From Achromobacter pulmonis (GTDB lineage Bacteria; Pseudomonadota; Gammaproteobacteria; Burkholderiales; Burkholderiaceae_B): a DNA stretch of 64,000 nt. This document shows positions 1 to 10,066 of the stretch, in pieces; within the stretch, counting starts at the first letter, position 1; the number at the start of each line of letters is the position of its first letter. Both the position numbers and the translations under genes were made by a program. A model generated the notes under the pieces. The model did not search any database. It saw only the letters and a list, made by a program, of their open reading frames with translations, and was not told where the DNA came from. The stretch is from contig NZ_CADIJV010000027.1 of the NCBI RefSeq assembly GCF_902859765.1, forward strand, positions 1 to 64,000. The letters are read 5' to 3'.

Positions 1-61
1 TGAAACGCCTTTGCGCCGATGATAGTGGACGGACGTCTGTGAAAGTAGGTCATCGTCAGGC
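1..61 (+). rRNA. rrf: 5S ribosomal RNA, 3' end (partial)
   Basis: The first 61 bases match the 3' half of a betaproteobacterial 5S rRNA, including the conserved block around GCCGATGATAGTG and the 3' terminal strand ending CATCGTCAGGC that would pair with the missing 5' end. The 5' half lies outside the window, so an rrn operon ends here. A hairpin with a T tract follows 12 bases later. Confidence 0.9.
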
Positions 62-72
62 TTTTATTGCTC

Positions 73-110
73 AAAACCCCATAGGCTCGCGCCTGTGGGG
101 TTTTGTTTTT
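73..110 (+). terminator. rrn operon intrinsic terminator
   Basis: A 14-bp near-perfect stem (73-86 with 91-104, loop TCGC/CGCG region) is followed by a T-rich run to 110. It lies directly behind the 5S rRNA and is a typical Rho-independent terminator. Confidence 0.9.
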
Positions 111-277
111 GGCCGCGCGGAAAGTACAAGCCCACCGAGTCGGAAGGGCGGGCGAGAAAGTCGTCCGACACGCCTGAAACCCGCGCCAGCATTGAATGTG
201 CCCAAATAACAACGCCCGTGGACCAGTCGGGTTTGTGCGGTAAGATTGACCGAGTCAATTGTTGTTGGAGCGTAATC

Positions 278-643
278 GTGAGTGATACCCAGACCCCCGC
301 GCCCGGTACGGCATTGGACCTGCGCACGCTGACCCACGTGGCCTATGGTTTGTTTGCCCTGGGCTTTCTGACCAGTGGTTTCTTGGGCATTGCCACGCTG
401 GCCTCAGTCGTGTTGATGTACCTGAAGCGTTCCGACGTTGCAGGTACGGTCTATGCAACGCATTTTGATTGGTTGCTGCGCACCTTCTGGTGGGCGTTGC
501 TGTGGCTGGCCATCAGCAGCTTGGCGGTGCTCATCTATATCGGATGGATCGGCGTCGTCGCCACCATCGTGTGGGGCCTGTACCGCCTGATCAAGGGTTG
601 GCTTGCATTGCTGGATGGCACGGCACCGACCTCGTATGCGTGA
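278..643 (+). CDS. DUF4870-like small membrane protein
   Basis: This encodes a 121-residue protein with three hydrophobic segments (roughly residues 15-40, 66-85 and 85-105) and a short polar N-terminus, so it is probably an inner-membrane protein. The layout and the HFDWLLRTFWW stretch resemble the DUF4870 family, whose function is unknown. I chose the GTG at 278 because GGAG sits 7 bases upstream; the open frame runs back to 95, but that part overlaps the rrn terminator and looks non-coding. A strong terminator follows. It stands alone between the rrn operon and an uninformative stretch. Confidence 0.75.
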   Translation: MSDTQTPAPGTALDLRTLTHVAYGLFALGFLTSGFLGIATLASVVLMYLKRSDVAGTVYATHFDWLLRTFWWALLWLAISSLAVLIYIGWIGVVATIVWGLYRLIKGWLALLDGTAPTSYA

Positions 644-662
644 TCCGGATCGTGCCTGACGG

Positions 663-688
663 AAAAAGCCGGCGTATGCCGGCTTTTT
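663..688 (+). terminator. Intrinsic terminator after membrane protein
   Basis: AAAAAGCCGGC (663-673), loop GTAT, then GCCGGCTTTTT (678-688) form an 11-bp perfect stem with flanking A and T tracts, so it could stop transcription in both directions. Confidence 0.9.
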
Positions 689-1063
689 TATTTGATGAGC
701 GCAACCGCAGGCGATCCCCGCCAACCCCGCTCAGGGTGAGAGTGGTGGTTCGAACCGTGGGCGGGTGATGGATTGCGTCGTCAAGGGAAAGGACGCGCTC
801 GTTGGCGGCAAAGGTCTGTTGCCGCGGCCATCAGCCGGCCATCCCGGCCTTGCCTGATGCAGGGCCTGCAGCGCATTGGAAAGGATCTGGGGTGGAAGTC
901 GCCGGATTGCCCATCGTTATGATGGGGGCTGACGGCAGGAGCTGGAGAGCTTGCTTGTGGAGTACAGCTTCAGGGGTACTGCGGGTCGAACCCGCCCGGC
1001 GTTCAAGCCAGGGCGTTGAGGCATAGCCAAGGCAGGGACGTACCAAGTACGCCCTTTGCCCGC
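689..1063. other. Non-coding stretch with hairpins, no gene recognised
   Basis: I see no convincing gene here; open frames lack homology and plausible starts. It contains two inverted repeats: GCGGGT-CGA-ACCCGC at 981-995, and an imperfect hairpin at 1031-1060 around GTAC/GTAC arms. The second lies just behind the stop of the minus-strand SWIB gene and may be its weak terminator. A small RNA cannot be excluded. Confidence 0.4.
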
Positions 1064-1342
1064 TTACTTCAGATGTGCGTTGACCAGCTTGGTCAGTTCG
1101 AACATCGTGACCTGATCCTTGCCGAAGATCGGGCGCAGCTTGGCATCGGCGTTGATGTTGCGCTTGTTGCTCGCATCTTGCAGGTTGTGCTTCTTGATGT
1201 ATTCCCAGATCTTCTTGGTGACCTCGGTGCGCGGCACGGCTTCCGAACCGATCACAGCGGCCAGTTCGGCGCTGGGAGTCAGGGGCTTCATGAATGCAGC
1301 GTTCGGCTTGCGCGCGGTCGCGGGTTTGGAGGTTGTGGCCAT
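1064..1342 (-). CDS. SWIB/MDM2-domain protein
   Basis: This 92-residue protein starts with a basic, Ala/Lys-rich tail of about 20 residues and continues with a SWIB domain. Recognisable parts are KPLTPSAELAAVIG, EVTKKIWEYIKKHNLQD and the KLRPIFGKDQVTMFELTKL core. In eukaryotes SWIB domains occur in chromatin-remodelling subunits; in bacteria they appear in chlamydiae and some proteobacteria as small stand-alone proteins, possibly nucleoid-associated. The start at 1342 is supported by GAAGGAGC about 8 bases upstream, while the longer frame to 1441 lacks SWIB similarity. It is monocistronic and divergent from the M20 gene. Confidence 0.85.
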   Translation of the reverse strand: MATTSKPATARKPNAAFMKPLTPSAELAAVIGSEAVPRTEVTKKIWEYIKKHNLQDASNKRNINADAKLRPIFGKDQVTMFELTKLVNAHLK

Positions 1343-1489
1343 AATGCGGCGCTCCTTCTCTGGCTGTTGGAAAAATTGTCCTGCGGCCGGAGCATAACGT
1401 GTCTCTCCCCTAAAGACAAAGGCATTTATCCTCTGTAGCAACTAAAATATCGCCACTGTCCCCCCTTCCACGTCATTCTGTAACCTCCT

Positions 1490-2683
1490 ATGTACGCACG
1501 TTCTGCTTTGGAATCAATTCGCTTGTTTCATGACGAATTGACGGCGCTGCGGCGCGACCTGCACGCTCATCCCGAGTTGGGCTTCGAAGAAGTCCGCACG
1601 TCTGGGATCGTGGCGGGCGCGTTGGAGGCGCTGGGCATCGAGGTGCACCGGGGCATTGGCAAGACAGGCGTGGTGGGCGTCATTCGCGGCAAACGCTGCG
1701 ACAGCGGACGCATGATCGGCCTGCGCGCCGACATGGACGCCCTGCCCATGACCGAAGACAACGACTTTGGCCACAAGTCGACCAAGCCCGGCCTGATGCA
1801 TGGTTGCGGCCATGACGGCCATACGGCGGTATTGATCGGGGCGGCCCGGTACCTGGCGCAGACCCGCAACTTCGATGGCACGGCGGTACTCATCTTCCAG
1901 CCGGCCGAGGAAGGGCGCGGGGGGGCCAAAGCCATGATGGAGGACGGGCTATTTGACACCTTTCCCTGTGATGCCATCTACGCCTTGCACAACTGGCCCG
2001 GGCTGAAGCCCGGTACCATCGGCATCAACCCGGGACCGATGATGGCGGCGGCCGACCGTTTCGAGATCCTCATTACCGGCCGCGGCGGTCATGGCGCGCA
2101 TCCTTATCAGACGATCGATCCGGTCACTATCGCTGGCCAGGTCATCACCGCGCTGCAGACCATTGTGTCGCGCAACGTCAATCCGCTGGATTCCGCGGTA
2201 GTATCGATCGGTTCGCTGCAGGCCGGCCATCCTGGCGCGATGAGCGTGATCCCGCGCGAGGCGCGGCTGGTGGGCACGGTGCGCACCTTCCGCAAGTCGG
2301 TGCAGGAGATGGTGGAGACGCGCATGCGCGAGTTGGTCACCGCCATCGCCGGCGCATTCGGCGGCACCGCTGAGCTAACCTATGAGCGCATCTATCCCGC
2401 GACCCTGAACACGCCGCAACACGCCAATCTGGTCGCGGATATCGCCACCGAGATGATCGGCAAGGAAAACGTGGTGCGCGACCTGGTCCCGTCGATGGGT
2501 TCCGAAGATTTTTCCTTCATGCTGCAGAGCAAGCCAGGCGCTTATTTCCGTCTGGGCCAAGGCGGAGCCGAGTCTGGCTGCGTGCTGCACAACTCGCATT
2601 TCGATTTCAACGATGCCGTCATTCCCCTGGGCAGCGCGATGTTCTGCGCGCTGGCTGAACGGGGCATGCCGCTGGCAGATTAA
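1490..2683 (+). CDS. M20 family metallopeptidase / amidohydrolase
   Basis: This 397-residue cytosolic dinuclear-metal amidohydrolase belongs to the M20D group (hippurate hydrolase, N-acyl-amino-acid amidohydrolase). Visible motifs are [14 protein letters not shown] near the N-terminus, [26 protein letters not shown] with metal-binding Cys/His, [13 protein letters not shown] with the catalytic Glu pair, and a C-terminal [10 protein letters not shown]. It would release amino acids from N-acyl or N-aryl conjugates; the substrate cannot be read from sequence. No clear ribosome site is seen before 1490. The gene ends 11 bases before pyrC, so the two are probably co-transcribed. A paralogue lies at 41775-42971. 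Confidence 0.93.
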   Translation: MYARSALESIRLFHDELTALRRDLHAHPELGFEEVRTSGIVAGALEALGIEVHRGIGKTGVVGVIRGKRCDSGRMIGLRADMDALPMTEDNDFGHKSTKPGLMHGCGHDGHTAVLIGAARYLAQTRNFDGTAVLIFQPAEEGRGGAKAMMEDGLFDTFPCDAIYALHNWPGLKPGTIGINPGPMMAAADRFEILITGRGGHGAHPYQTIDPVTIAGQVITALQTIVSRNVNPLDSAVVSIGSLQAGHPGAMSVIPREARLVGTVRTFRKSVQEMVETRMRELVTAIAGAFGGTAELTYERIYPATLNTPQHANLVADIATEMIGKENVVRDLVPSMGSEDFSFMLQSKPGAYFRLGQGGAESGCVLHNSHFDFNDAVIPLGSAMFCALAERGMPLAD

Positions 2684-2694
2684 GAAGCCTTCCC

Positions 2695-3759
2695 ATGTCT
2701 ACGCAAAATACGACTCGACTGACCATCACCCGCCCCGACGATTGGCACTTGCACCTGCGCGATGGCGCCGCGCTGGAAGCGGTGGTGGCGGATACGGCGC
2801 GACAGTTTGCCCGCGCCATCATCATGCCCAATCTGAAGCCGCCGGTAACCACCACTGAACAGGCCGTGGCCTATCGCGGCCGCATTCTGGCGGCGCTGGC
2901 CAAGGCGGGCGGCGATGTTGGCGCTTTCACGCCGTTGATGACGCTGTACTTGACCGACAACACCAGCGCCGAAGAGATCTTCCGCGCGCACGAGTCCGGC
3001 CAGGTCTGTGCGGTCAAGCTGTATCCGGCCGGGGCCACCACCAATTCCGACGCCGGTGTCACCGATCTGCTGGGCAAGTGCGCCAAGGCATTGGAAGCGC
3101 TCGAGAAGTGTGGCATGCCGCTATTGGTGCATGGCGAAGTGACCGATCCGTCGATAGACGTGTTCGATCGCGAGGCGATCTTCGTGGAACGGGTGATGAA
3201 GCCGCTGCGGCGTGCGTTCCCCGCCTTGAAGGTGGTGTTCGAGCACATCACGACCAAGGAGGGCGCCGAGTATGTGCGTGATGCCGAAGGTCCGATCGCG
3301 GCCACGATCACGCCGCAGCATCTGCTGTACAACCGCAACGCGATTTTCCAGGGTGGCGTGCGGCCGCATTGGTATTGCCTGCCGATCCTCAAGCGTGAAA
3401 CCCACCGCCAGGCGCTGGTGGCGGCCGCGACCAGCGGCAGCCCACGCTTCTTCCTGGGAACCGACAGTGCGCCGCATGCCCGTGGCCTGAAGGAGCATGC
3501 CTGCGGCTGTGCCGGCTGCTACACCGCTTTGCATGCGATGGAGTTGTATGCGACCGCGTTCGATGCCGTCGGCAAGCTGGACCAGCTGGAAGGGTTCGCC
3601 AGTTTCCACGGGCCGGATTTCTACGGTTTGCCGCGCAATACGGGAACCTTGACCCTGGTGCGGGAGACCTTCCAGATTCCGGAAGAACTGCCGTTCGGCA
3701 ATACCGCGCTGGTGCCCCTGGCCGCGGGCGAGACGCTGGCCTGGCGCGCCACGTCGTAG
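2695..3759 (+). CDS. pyrC: Dihydroorotase (class II)
   Basis: This 354-residue zinc enzyme interconverts carbamoyl-aspartate and dihydroorotate in de novo pyrimidine synthesis. The HLHLRDG metal motif is at residues 18-24. The lysine that becomes carboxylated lies in [11 protein letters not shown], and further metal ligands in HGEV and FEHITT. TDSAPH carries the catalytic Asp. Length and motifs fit the short, PyrC-type (class II) enzymes of gram-negatives. It follows the M20 gene by 11 bases and is convergent with uup. No attenuator is seen in front of it. Confidence 0.97.
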   Translation: MSTQNTTRLTITRPDDWHLHLRDGAALEAVVADTARQFARAIIMPNLKPPVTTTEQAVAYRGRILAALAKAGGDVGAFTPLMTLYLTDNTSAEEIFRAHESGQVCAVKLYPAGATTNSDAGVTDLLGKCAKALEALEKCGMPLLVHGEVTDPSIDVFDREAIFVERVMKPLRRAFPALKVVFEHITTKEGAEYVRDAEGPIAATITPQHLLYNRNAIFQGGVRPHWYCLPILKRETHRQALVAAATSGSPRFFLGTDSAPHARGLKEHACGCAGCYTALHAMELYATAFDAVGKLDQLEGFASFHGPDFYGLPRNTGTLTLVRETFQIPEELPFGNTALVPLAAGETLAWRATS

Positions 3760-3847
3760 GCACGCCGGTGGCGCATCCCGCGCCGTTGGCGATGCGCCAG
3801 ATATCGTAGTGGGCCGCAGCAAGCCGTGGTAGCCCGCTGCCCCAGCC

Positions 3848-5680
<1,833 letters not shown>

Positions 5681-5773
5681 GTAGGGAGTCGTTTTTGCGG
5701 CGGGATAAGCGGATCAGGCCATATTGTCGCAGGAACCCGGGCGGCTGTTCGGGGACGGAGCCGAGACCTGTAC

Positions 5774-5779
5774 TAGAAT
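5774..5779 (+). promoter_or_regulatory. Probable -10 box of rnpB
   Basis: TAGAAT at 5774-5779 lies 8 bases before the inferred 5' end of RNase P RNA. No strong -35 match is seen at the right spacing, as expected for a GC-rich genome with a weak -35. Confidence 0.5.
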
Positions 5780-5787
5780 ACGCACCG

Positions 5788-6191
5788 CAAGGCGGGTCGG
5801 GCGATCGCGGTGGATGCGAATCCATCGAGGAAGGTCCGGACTCCACAGGGCAGGGTAGCGGCTAACGGCCGTCCGGTCGCGTCTTCGGACGCGGTCGAGG
5901 AACAGGGCCACAGAGACGAGTCTGCGGGGCGGGCGTGCCATGCGCGCACCGATACGGCCATCTCCGTATCGCGCCAGCCGGTAACGGCGGGCGGCATCGC
6001 AGGGTGAAACGCGGCAACCTCTACCCGGAGCAACATCAAATAGGCATGCGTGCGGCTTTCGGGTCGTGGAGGGCGGCTCCGTCCGAGTATGCGGGTAGAT
6101 GGCTACAGCGGCTCAGCAATGATCCGCGCAGAGGAATGATCGTCCGCCAGGGAAACCTGGTGTACAGAATCCGGCCTATAGGCCCGTCTTG
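5788..6191 (+). ncRNA. rnpB: RNase P RNA (class A)
   Basis: This is the catalytic RNA that trims tRNA 5' leaders. Conserved P4 strands are visible: GAGGAAGGTCCGGACTCC near 5827 and ACAGAATCCGGCCTATAGG near 6164. The ends fit each other: CAAGGCGGGTC (5788) can pair with GGCCCGTCTTG (6181-6191). The length of about 404 nt is slightly above the E. coli RNA. It lies between divergent uup and the dcw cluster. The exact ends are inferred from pairing and may be off by a few bases. Confidence 0.93.
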
Positions 6192-6209
6192 CATTGGATT
6201 TCCGATCGG

Positions 6210-6233
6210 CGCGCGCTGCCGCGCGGCTTTTTT
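6210..6233 (+). terminator. rnpB intrinsic terminator
   Basis: CGCGCG (6210-6215), loop CTGC, CGCGCG (6220-6225) and a T6 run at 6228-6233 follow the RNase P RNA. Confidence 0.75.
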
Positions 6234-6356
6234 CAGGTCTCGATGTCCGCCATCTGGCGCGCAGCCCCCGCCAGTCTTCGGCCGGCGGGCCGGGTAAAAC
6301 AATGCAAAGGCATTGTTAGCCGCCACTTCTTAAGAACCACATTTAGATAGTGACGC

Positions 6357-6384
6357 AACCTCCTGATTTATTGGGAGGTTTTTC
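6357..6384 (+). terminator. Intrinsic terminator upstream of the dcw cluster
   Basis: AACCTCC (6357-6363) pairs with GGAGGTT (6374-6380) and is followed by T residues. It would shield the mra promoter from read-through. No gene is visible between it and rnpB, so it may be a second rnpB terminator. Confidence 0.7.
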
Positions 6385-6447
6385 TATTGGTGAATTTACA
6401 AGTTGCTCTAAGTCCTTGTTGTGATTGAAAAAATTGCAACCGTGCGC

Positions 6448-6476
6448 TTGACCGCCCCATTGCCATACCGTAGAGT
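6448..6476 (+). promoter_or_regulatory. Pmra, sigma70-type promoter of the dcw cluster
   Basis: TTGACC (6448-6453) is separated by 17 bases from TAGAGT (6471-6476). This is the only good sigma70 match in front of mraZ, and the first MraZ box overlaps its -10 element. Transcription would start near 6483. Confidence 0.75.
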
Positions 6477-6514
6477 GGGAAATAGTAGGAAATTGTGCAA
6501 TTAAGTGGGGTAAA
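6475..6514 (+). promoter_or_regulatory. MraZ operator: four GTGGG-type boxes at 10-bp spacing
   Basis: Boxes begin exactly 10 bases apart: GTGGG at 6475, GTAGG at 6485, GTGCA at 6495 and GTGGG at 6505. MraZ is known to bind tandem TGGGN boxes spaced by 10 bp and to repress its own operon. The array spans the -10 box and the mRNA leader, and its last box doubles as the mraZ ribosome-binding site. Confidence 0.85.
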
Positions 6515-6518
6515 AGTG

Positions 6519-6947
6519 GTGTTTCAGGGAAGCAGCGCGCTCACGCTGGATGCCAAGGGGCGGATCTCGATTCCGACCCGGCATCGTGACGCGCTCATGG
6601 CGCAGGCCGAAGGCCGCCTGACCCTGACCCGCCACCCGGACGGCTGCCTGCTGGTGTACCCGCGGCCCGAGTGGGAAAAGAAGCGCGAGCAGATTGCCGC
6701 CTTTCCCATGACGGCTCGCGCGTTGCAGCGGCTGCTGCTGGGCAACGCTCAGGACGTGGAGCTGGACGGCTCTGGCCGCGTCCTGATCGCGCCTGAACTG
6801 CGCAACGCTTCCGGATTGACGCGCGAGGTGATGCTGCTCGGTATGGGCGCGCACTTCGAGCTGTGGGATGCCGCTACCCTGGCAAGCCGCGAGGCTGAAG
6901 ACCTGGCCAAGGGTATGCCGGATGTGTTGAATCAGTTTTCGTTCTGA
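6519..6947 (+). CDS. mraZ: Transcriptional regulator MraZ
   Basis: This 142-residue protein has two SpoVT/AbrB-like halves. The first contains [20 protein letters not shown] and the second [16 protein letters not shown], each with the conserved DxxGR turn used for DNA binding. MraZ forms a ring that represses the dcw operon through the boxes just upstream. I chose the GTG at 6519, which gives the family-typical (M)FQGSSAL start; GTG 6516 is an alternative. GTGGGG at 6505-6510 serves as the ribosome site. The gene is followed after 7 bases by rsmH, the usual partner. Confidence 0.95.
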   Translation: MFQGSSALTLDAKGRISIPTRHRDALMAQAEGRLTLTRHPDGCLLVYPRPEWEKKREQIAAFPMTARALQRLLLGNAQDVELDGSGRVLIAPELRNASGLTREVMLLGMGAHFELWDAATLASREAEDLAKGMPDVLNQFSF

Positions 6948-6954
6948 AAGAGTT

Positions 6955-8052
6955 ATGGAATTCGAACATCGGCCCGTCCTGCTGGAGCCGACGGTGGACG
7001 CGCTGTTGCTGGCCGATTTCGGCGGCAAGGGCGCGACACGGTCGCACGCCCAGGACGAGCCGGCTGCGGCTACGCGCAAGGAACGGGGTGTCTTCGTGGA
7101 TGGCACCTTCGGTCGCGGCGGCCACAGCCGCGAGCTGCTTGGCCGCCTGGGCCCGGCCGCCCGTCTGGTGGTGTTCGATAAGGACCCCGAGGCGATCGCC
7201 GTCGCCAATGCGTTGGCGGCGGTGGATTCCCGGGTGACGGTGGTGCACGGCGGCTTTGCCACCATGGCCGAAGCGTTGCGGCAACGCGGCATCGACAAGG
7301 TCGATGGCGTGATGCTGGATCTGGGCGTGTCGTCGCCTCAGATCGACGATGCCGAGCGCGGTTTCTCGTTCATGCGGGATGGCCCGCTCGACATGCGGAT
7401 GGACACCACTCGTGGACCCACGGTGGCGGATTGGCTGGCGCAAGCCAGTGTGGATGAGATGCGGGAGGTCATAGCGGATTATGGCGAAGAACGGTTTGCT
7501 TTTCAGGTTGCAAAGGCGATTGCTGCTCGCCGCGCAACAAGGCCGCTGCGCACCACGCTCGAGCTTGCCGAGTGCGTCGCCAGCGCCGTCCGCACGCGCG
7601 AAAAGGGGCAGCATCCGGCCACACGCACCTTTCAAGCTCTACGGATTTACATCAATCGGGAACTCGAAGAGCTCGCGCGCACCCTCGCGTCAGCTCTAGA
7701 TCTGCTCGCCCCGGGGGGGAGGTTGGCGGTGATCAGCTTTCATTCGCTCGAAGACCGCATGGTCAAGCAGTGCATCGCGGCGGCGGCGCGTCCGGCTGCC
7801 GCGCATGCGCGCTTGCCCTTGCGCGAAAGCGAAATGCCCCAGCCGGTGCTGCGCTCCCTGGGGCGCGTGCTGGCCGAAGACGATGAAGTCTCGGCCAATG
7901 CGCGCGCCCGTTCGGCGGTGCTGCGGGTCGCCGAACGCACCGCCACGCCCTTGCCCGCCGAGGGCGGCATGGCATTCGTGAAAATCGGTTCGCTGCCCGG
8001 CAGCGATCTGGCTCCGCCGCCTCGCCGCGGCGGCAAGGGAGGGCGCCGCTGA
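6955..8052 (+). CDS. rsmH: 16S rRNA (cytosine-1402-N4)-methyltransferase RsmH
   Basis: This SAM-dependent enzyme methylates N4 of C1402 in the 16S rRNA decoding centre. Motifs include [13 protein letters not shown] at the N-terminus, [12 protein letters not shown] (SAM-binding loop), [19 protein letters not shown] and [14 protein letters not shown]. At 365 residues it is about 50 longer than the E. coli enzyme. An Ala/Glu/Arg-rich insertion of roughly 25 residues (about 23-45) sits between the first strand and the SAM loop, and the C-terminus ends in a basic Gly-rich tail. Its stop overlaps the ftsL start by one base. Confidence 0.96.
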   Translation: MEFEHRPVLLEPTVDALLLADFGGKGATRSHAQDEPAAATRKERGVFVDGTFGRGGHSRELLGRLGPAARLVVFDKDPEAIAVANALAAVDSRVTVVHGGFATMAEALRQRGIDKVDGVMLDLGVSSPQIDDAERGFSFMRDGPLDMRMDTTRGPTVADWLAQASVDEMREVIADYGEERFAFQVAKAIAARRATRPLRTTLELAECVASAVRTREKGQHPATRTFQALRIYINRELEELARTLASALDLLAPGGRLAVISFHSLEDRMVKQCIAAAARPAAAHARLPLRESEMPQPVLRSLGRVLAEDDEVSANARARSAVLRVAERTATPLPAEGGMAFVKIGSLPGSDLAPPPRRGGKGGRR

Positions 8053-8342
8053 TGGGTCGCGTCAACCTGATCGTTGCGGCTTTGCTGATGCTGTCGGCCA
8101 TTTCCCTGGTCACCAGCCGGTATCAGTCGCGCCAGCTCTTTGTCGAGTTGGGTCGCGATCAGGCGCAGGCACGCGACCTGGAAACCAACTGGCGGCGCCT
8201 GCAGCTGGAACGCGCCGAGCTGGCGCGCAATGCCCGGGTCGATGTGATCGCGCGCGACACGTTGAAGATGATTCCCATCGTGCCTGACCGCACGCTGTAC
8301 CTGAATCAACCGCCGCTGCCGCCCGGTGGAGGTGCCCGATGA
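8052..8342 (+). CDS. ftsL: Cell division protein FtsL
   Basis: This 96-residue bitopic inner-membrane protein has an N-terminal hydrophobic segment (about 5-22) and a periplasmic helix (about 30-70) with regular heptad-like Leu/Ala spacing, as expected for the coiled coil formed with FtsB. FtsL-FtsB-FtsQ links early and late divisome proteins and helps activate FtsWI. Identification rests on size, topology and position between rsmH and ftsI, because the family is poorly conserved. It overlaps both neighbours (ATGA with ftsI), implying translational coupling. Confidence 0.9.
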   Translation: MGRVNLIVAALLMLSAISLVTSRYQSRQLFVELGRDQAQARDLETNWRRLQLERAELARNARVDVIARDTLKMIPIVPDRTLYLNQPPLPPGGGAR

Positions 8343-10066
8343 AGCGCGTGCCCTTCTTCGATAATCCGGTGTTGCGCGGGCAACTGCCGACCTGGCGCGC
8401 GCGTTTGGTGCTGATCCTGCTGTTCGGCGGCTTCACCGTGCTGGCCGGCCGTGCCCTGTTCCTGCAAGGGCTGTCCACCGAATTCCTGCAGCAGCAGGGC
8501 GAGCGCCGTTACGAGCGCACCCTGACGCTGTCGGCCACCCGCGGCAAGATCATGGACCGCAACGGCTCGGTGCTCGCTTCGAGCGTGCCGGCGCGCGCCA
8601 TCTGGGCCATTCCCGAAGACCTCAAGCAGGCCACGTCCGCCCAGTTGGATGCGCTGGCCAAGTTGCTGGAAACGCCCATCGCCGACCTGCGGCGCCGGGT
8701 CGACGAAGACAGGAACTTCGTGTATCTGAAGCGCCAGGTTTCGATGGACGTGGCCGACAAGATCAAGCAACTGGGGCTGCCCGGCGTGCATCAGCAACCC
8801 GAGACCCGCCGTTACTACCCCGACGGCGAGGTGATGGCGCACGTCGTCGGCTTCAATAATGTCGAAGATCAAGGGCAGGAAGGCGTCGAGCTGACGTTCA
8901 ATCAGCAGTTGTCGGGCCGGCCGGGCAGCCGGCGTGTCATCAAGGACCGGCTGGGCCGGGTGATCGAGGATGTGCAGGCCGTGACCCTGCCGGTCGATGG
9001 CCGCGACCTGCGCCTGTCCATCGATACCCGTCTGCAATACCTGGTGTTCAAGGAATTGAAGGACGCCATGGAAAAGCACCAGGCCAAGGGTGCCACCGCC
9101 GTGATCGTGGATGTGCATACCGGCGAGATCCTGGCGCTGGCGAGCCTGCCGACATTCGATCCGAACCGGCGCGAAACCTTCCATGGCGCGAACCTGCGCA
9201 ACCAGGCCATCACCGACACGTTCGAGCCCGGCTCGATCATGAAGCCGTTCACCGCCGCCTTGGCGCTGGACCTGGGCCGTATCACGACGTCGACACTGTT
9301 CGAGACCGGCAACGGTCGTTTCACCTATCAGGGCAGCACCATCAGCGATGTCAGCCGCAACGGTACGCTGGACGTGGCTGGCGTGCTGCGCAAGTCCAGC
9401 AACATCGGCATGACGATGATCTCCGAGAAGTTGGAGTCGCGCGAAATGTGGGACCGCTTCACCGAGTTGGGACTGGGGCAGGCGCCGCAGGTGGGATTCC
9501 CGGGCGCGGCCCCTGGCCGCCTGCGGCCGTGGGAACGCTGGCGCTTGATCGAAAAGGCCACCATGGCCTATGGCTATGGCTTGTCGGTGTCGCTGCTGCA
9601 GGTGGCGCGCGCCTATACGGTGTTTGCCCGCAACGGCGACATGGTGTCGCTGACCCTCGTCAAGCGCGACAGCGATCCCACCAGCGTCAAGATCTACACG
9701 CCCAAGACCACCGCGCTGGTGCGCGGCGTGCTGGAGGCCGCCGCCGGGCCGGAAGGCGCCAAGGCCGCCCAGGTCCAGGGTTACCGCGTGGCGGGCAAGA
9801 GCGGCACCGCGCGCAAGATCGTCGATGGCAAGTACAGCATGCAGCGCTACCGCAGCTCGTATGTGGGATTCGCGCCGGTGTCCGATCCCAAGATCGTGGT
9901 CGCGGTATCGATCGACGAGCCCACGGTCGGCGGTTACTACGGCGGCGCGATCGCCGCGCCCGTGTTCTCCCATATCGTCGGCGGGAGTCTGCGGTTGATG
10001 GGGGTGCGGCCGGACGCGCCCTTCGAGTCGACAATCGTTGCCGGTATCAAGGAGCCAGGCAGATGA
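8339..10066 (+). CDS. ftsI: Peptidoglycan D,D-transpeptidase FtsI (PBP3)
   Basis: This 575-residue septal class B penicillin-binding protein cross-links peptidoglycan at the division site with FtsW. There is a short cytoplasmic tail, one transmembrane anchor (about residues 20-40), a PBP dimer domain, and a transpeptidase domain. The catalytic motifs are GSIMKPF with Ser299, SSN in LRKSSNIGMT, and KSGTARK. ATGA overlaps join it to ftsL upstream and murE-murF downstream. Confidence 0.97.
   Translation: MKRVPFFDNPVLRGQLPTWRARLVLILLFGGFTVLAGRALFLQGLSTEFLQQQGERRYERTLTLSATRGKIMDRNGSVLASSVPARAIWAIPEDLKQATSAQLDALAKLLETPIADLRRRVDEDRNFVYLKRQVSMDVADKIKQLGLPGVHQQPETRRYYPDGEVMAHVVGFNNVEDQGQEGVELTFNQQLSGRPGSRRVIKDRLGRVIEDVQAVTLPVDGRDLRLSIDTRLQYLVFKELKDAMEKHQAKGATAVIVDVHTGEILALASLPTFDPNRRETFHGANLRNQAITDTFEPGSIMKPFTAALALDLGRITTSTLFETGNGRFTYQGSTISDVSRNGTLDVAGVLRKSSNIGMTMISEKLESREMWDRFTELGLGQAPQVGFPGAAPGRLRPWERWRLIEKATMAYGYGLSVSLLQVARAYTVFARNGDMVSLTLVKRDSDPTSVKIYTPKTTALVRGVLEAAAGPEGAKAAQVQGYRVAGKSGTARKIVDGKYSMQRYRSSYVGFAPVSDPKIVVAVSIDEPTVGGYYGGAIAAPVFSHIVGGSLRLMGVRPDAPFESTIVAGIKEPGR

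Noticed and set aside
689-1063. Possible tRNA or small RNA around GGGTCGAACCC
   Set aside because: The T-arm-like hairpin at 981-995 lacks an acceptor stem, D arm and anticodon arm at correct distances. No tRNA fold could be drawn.
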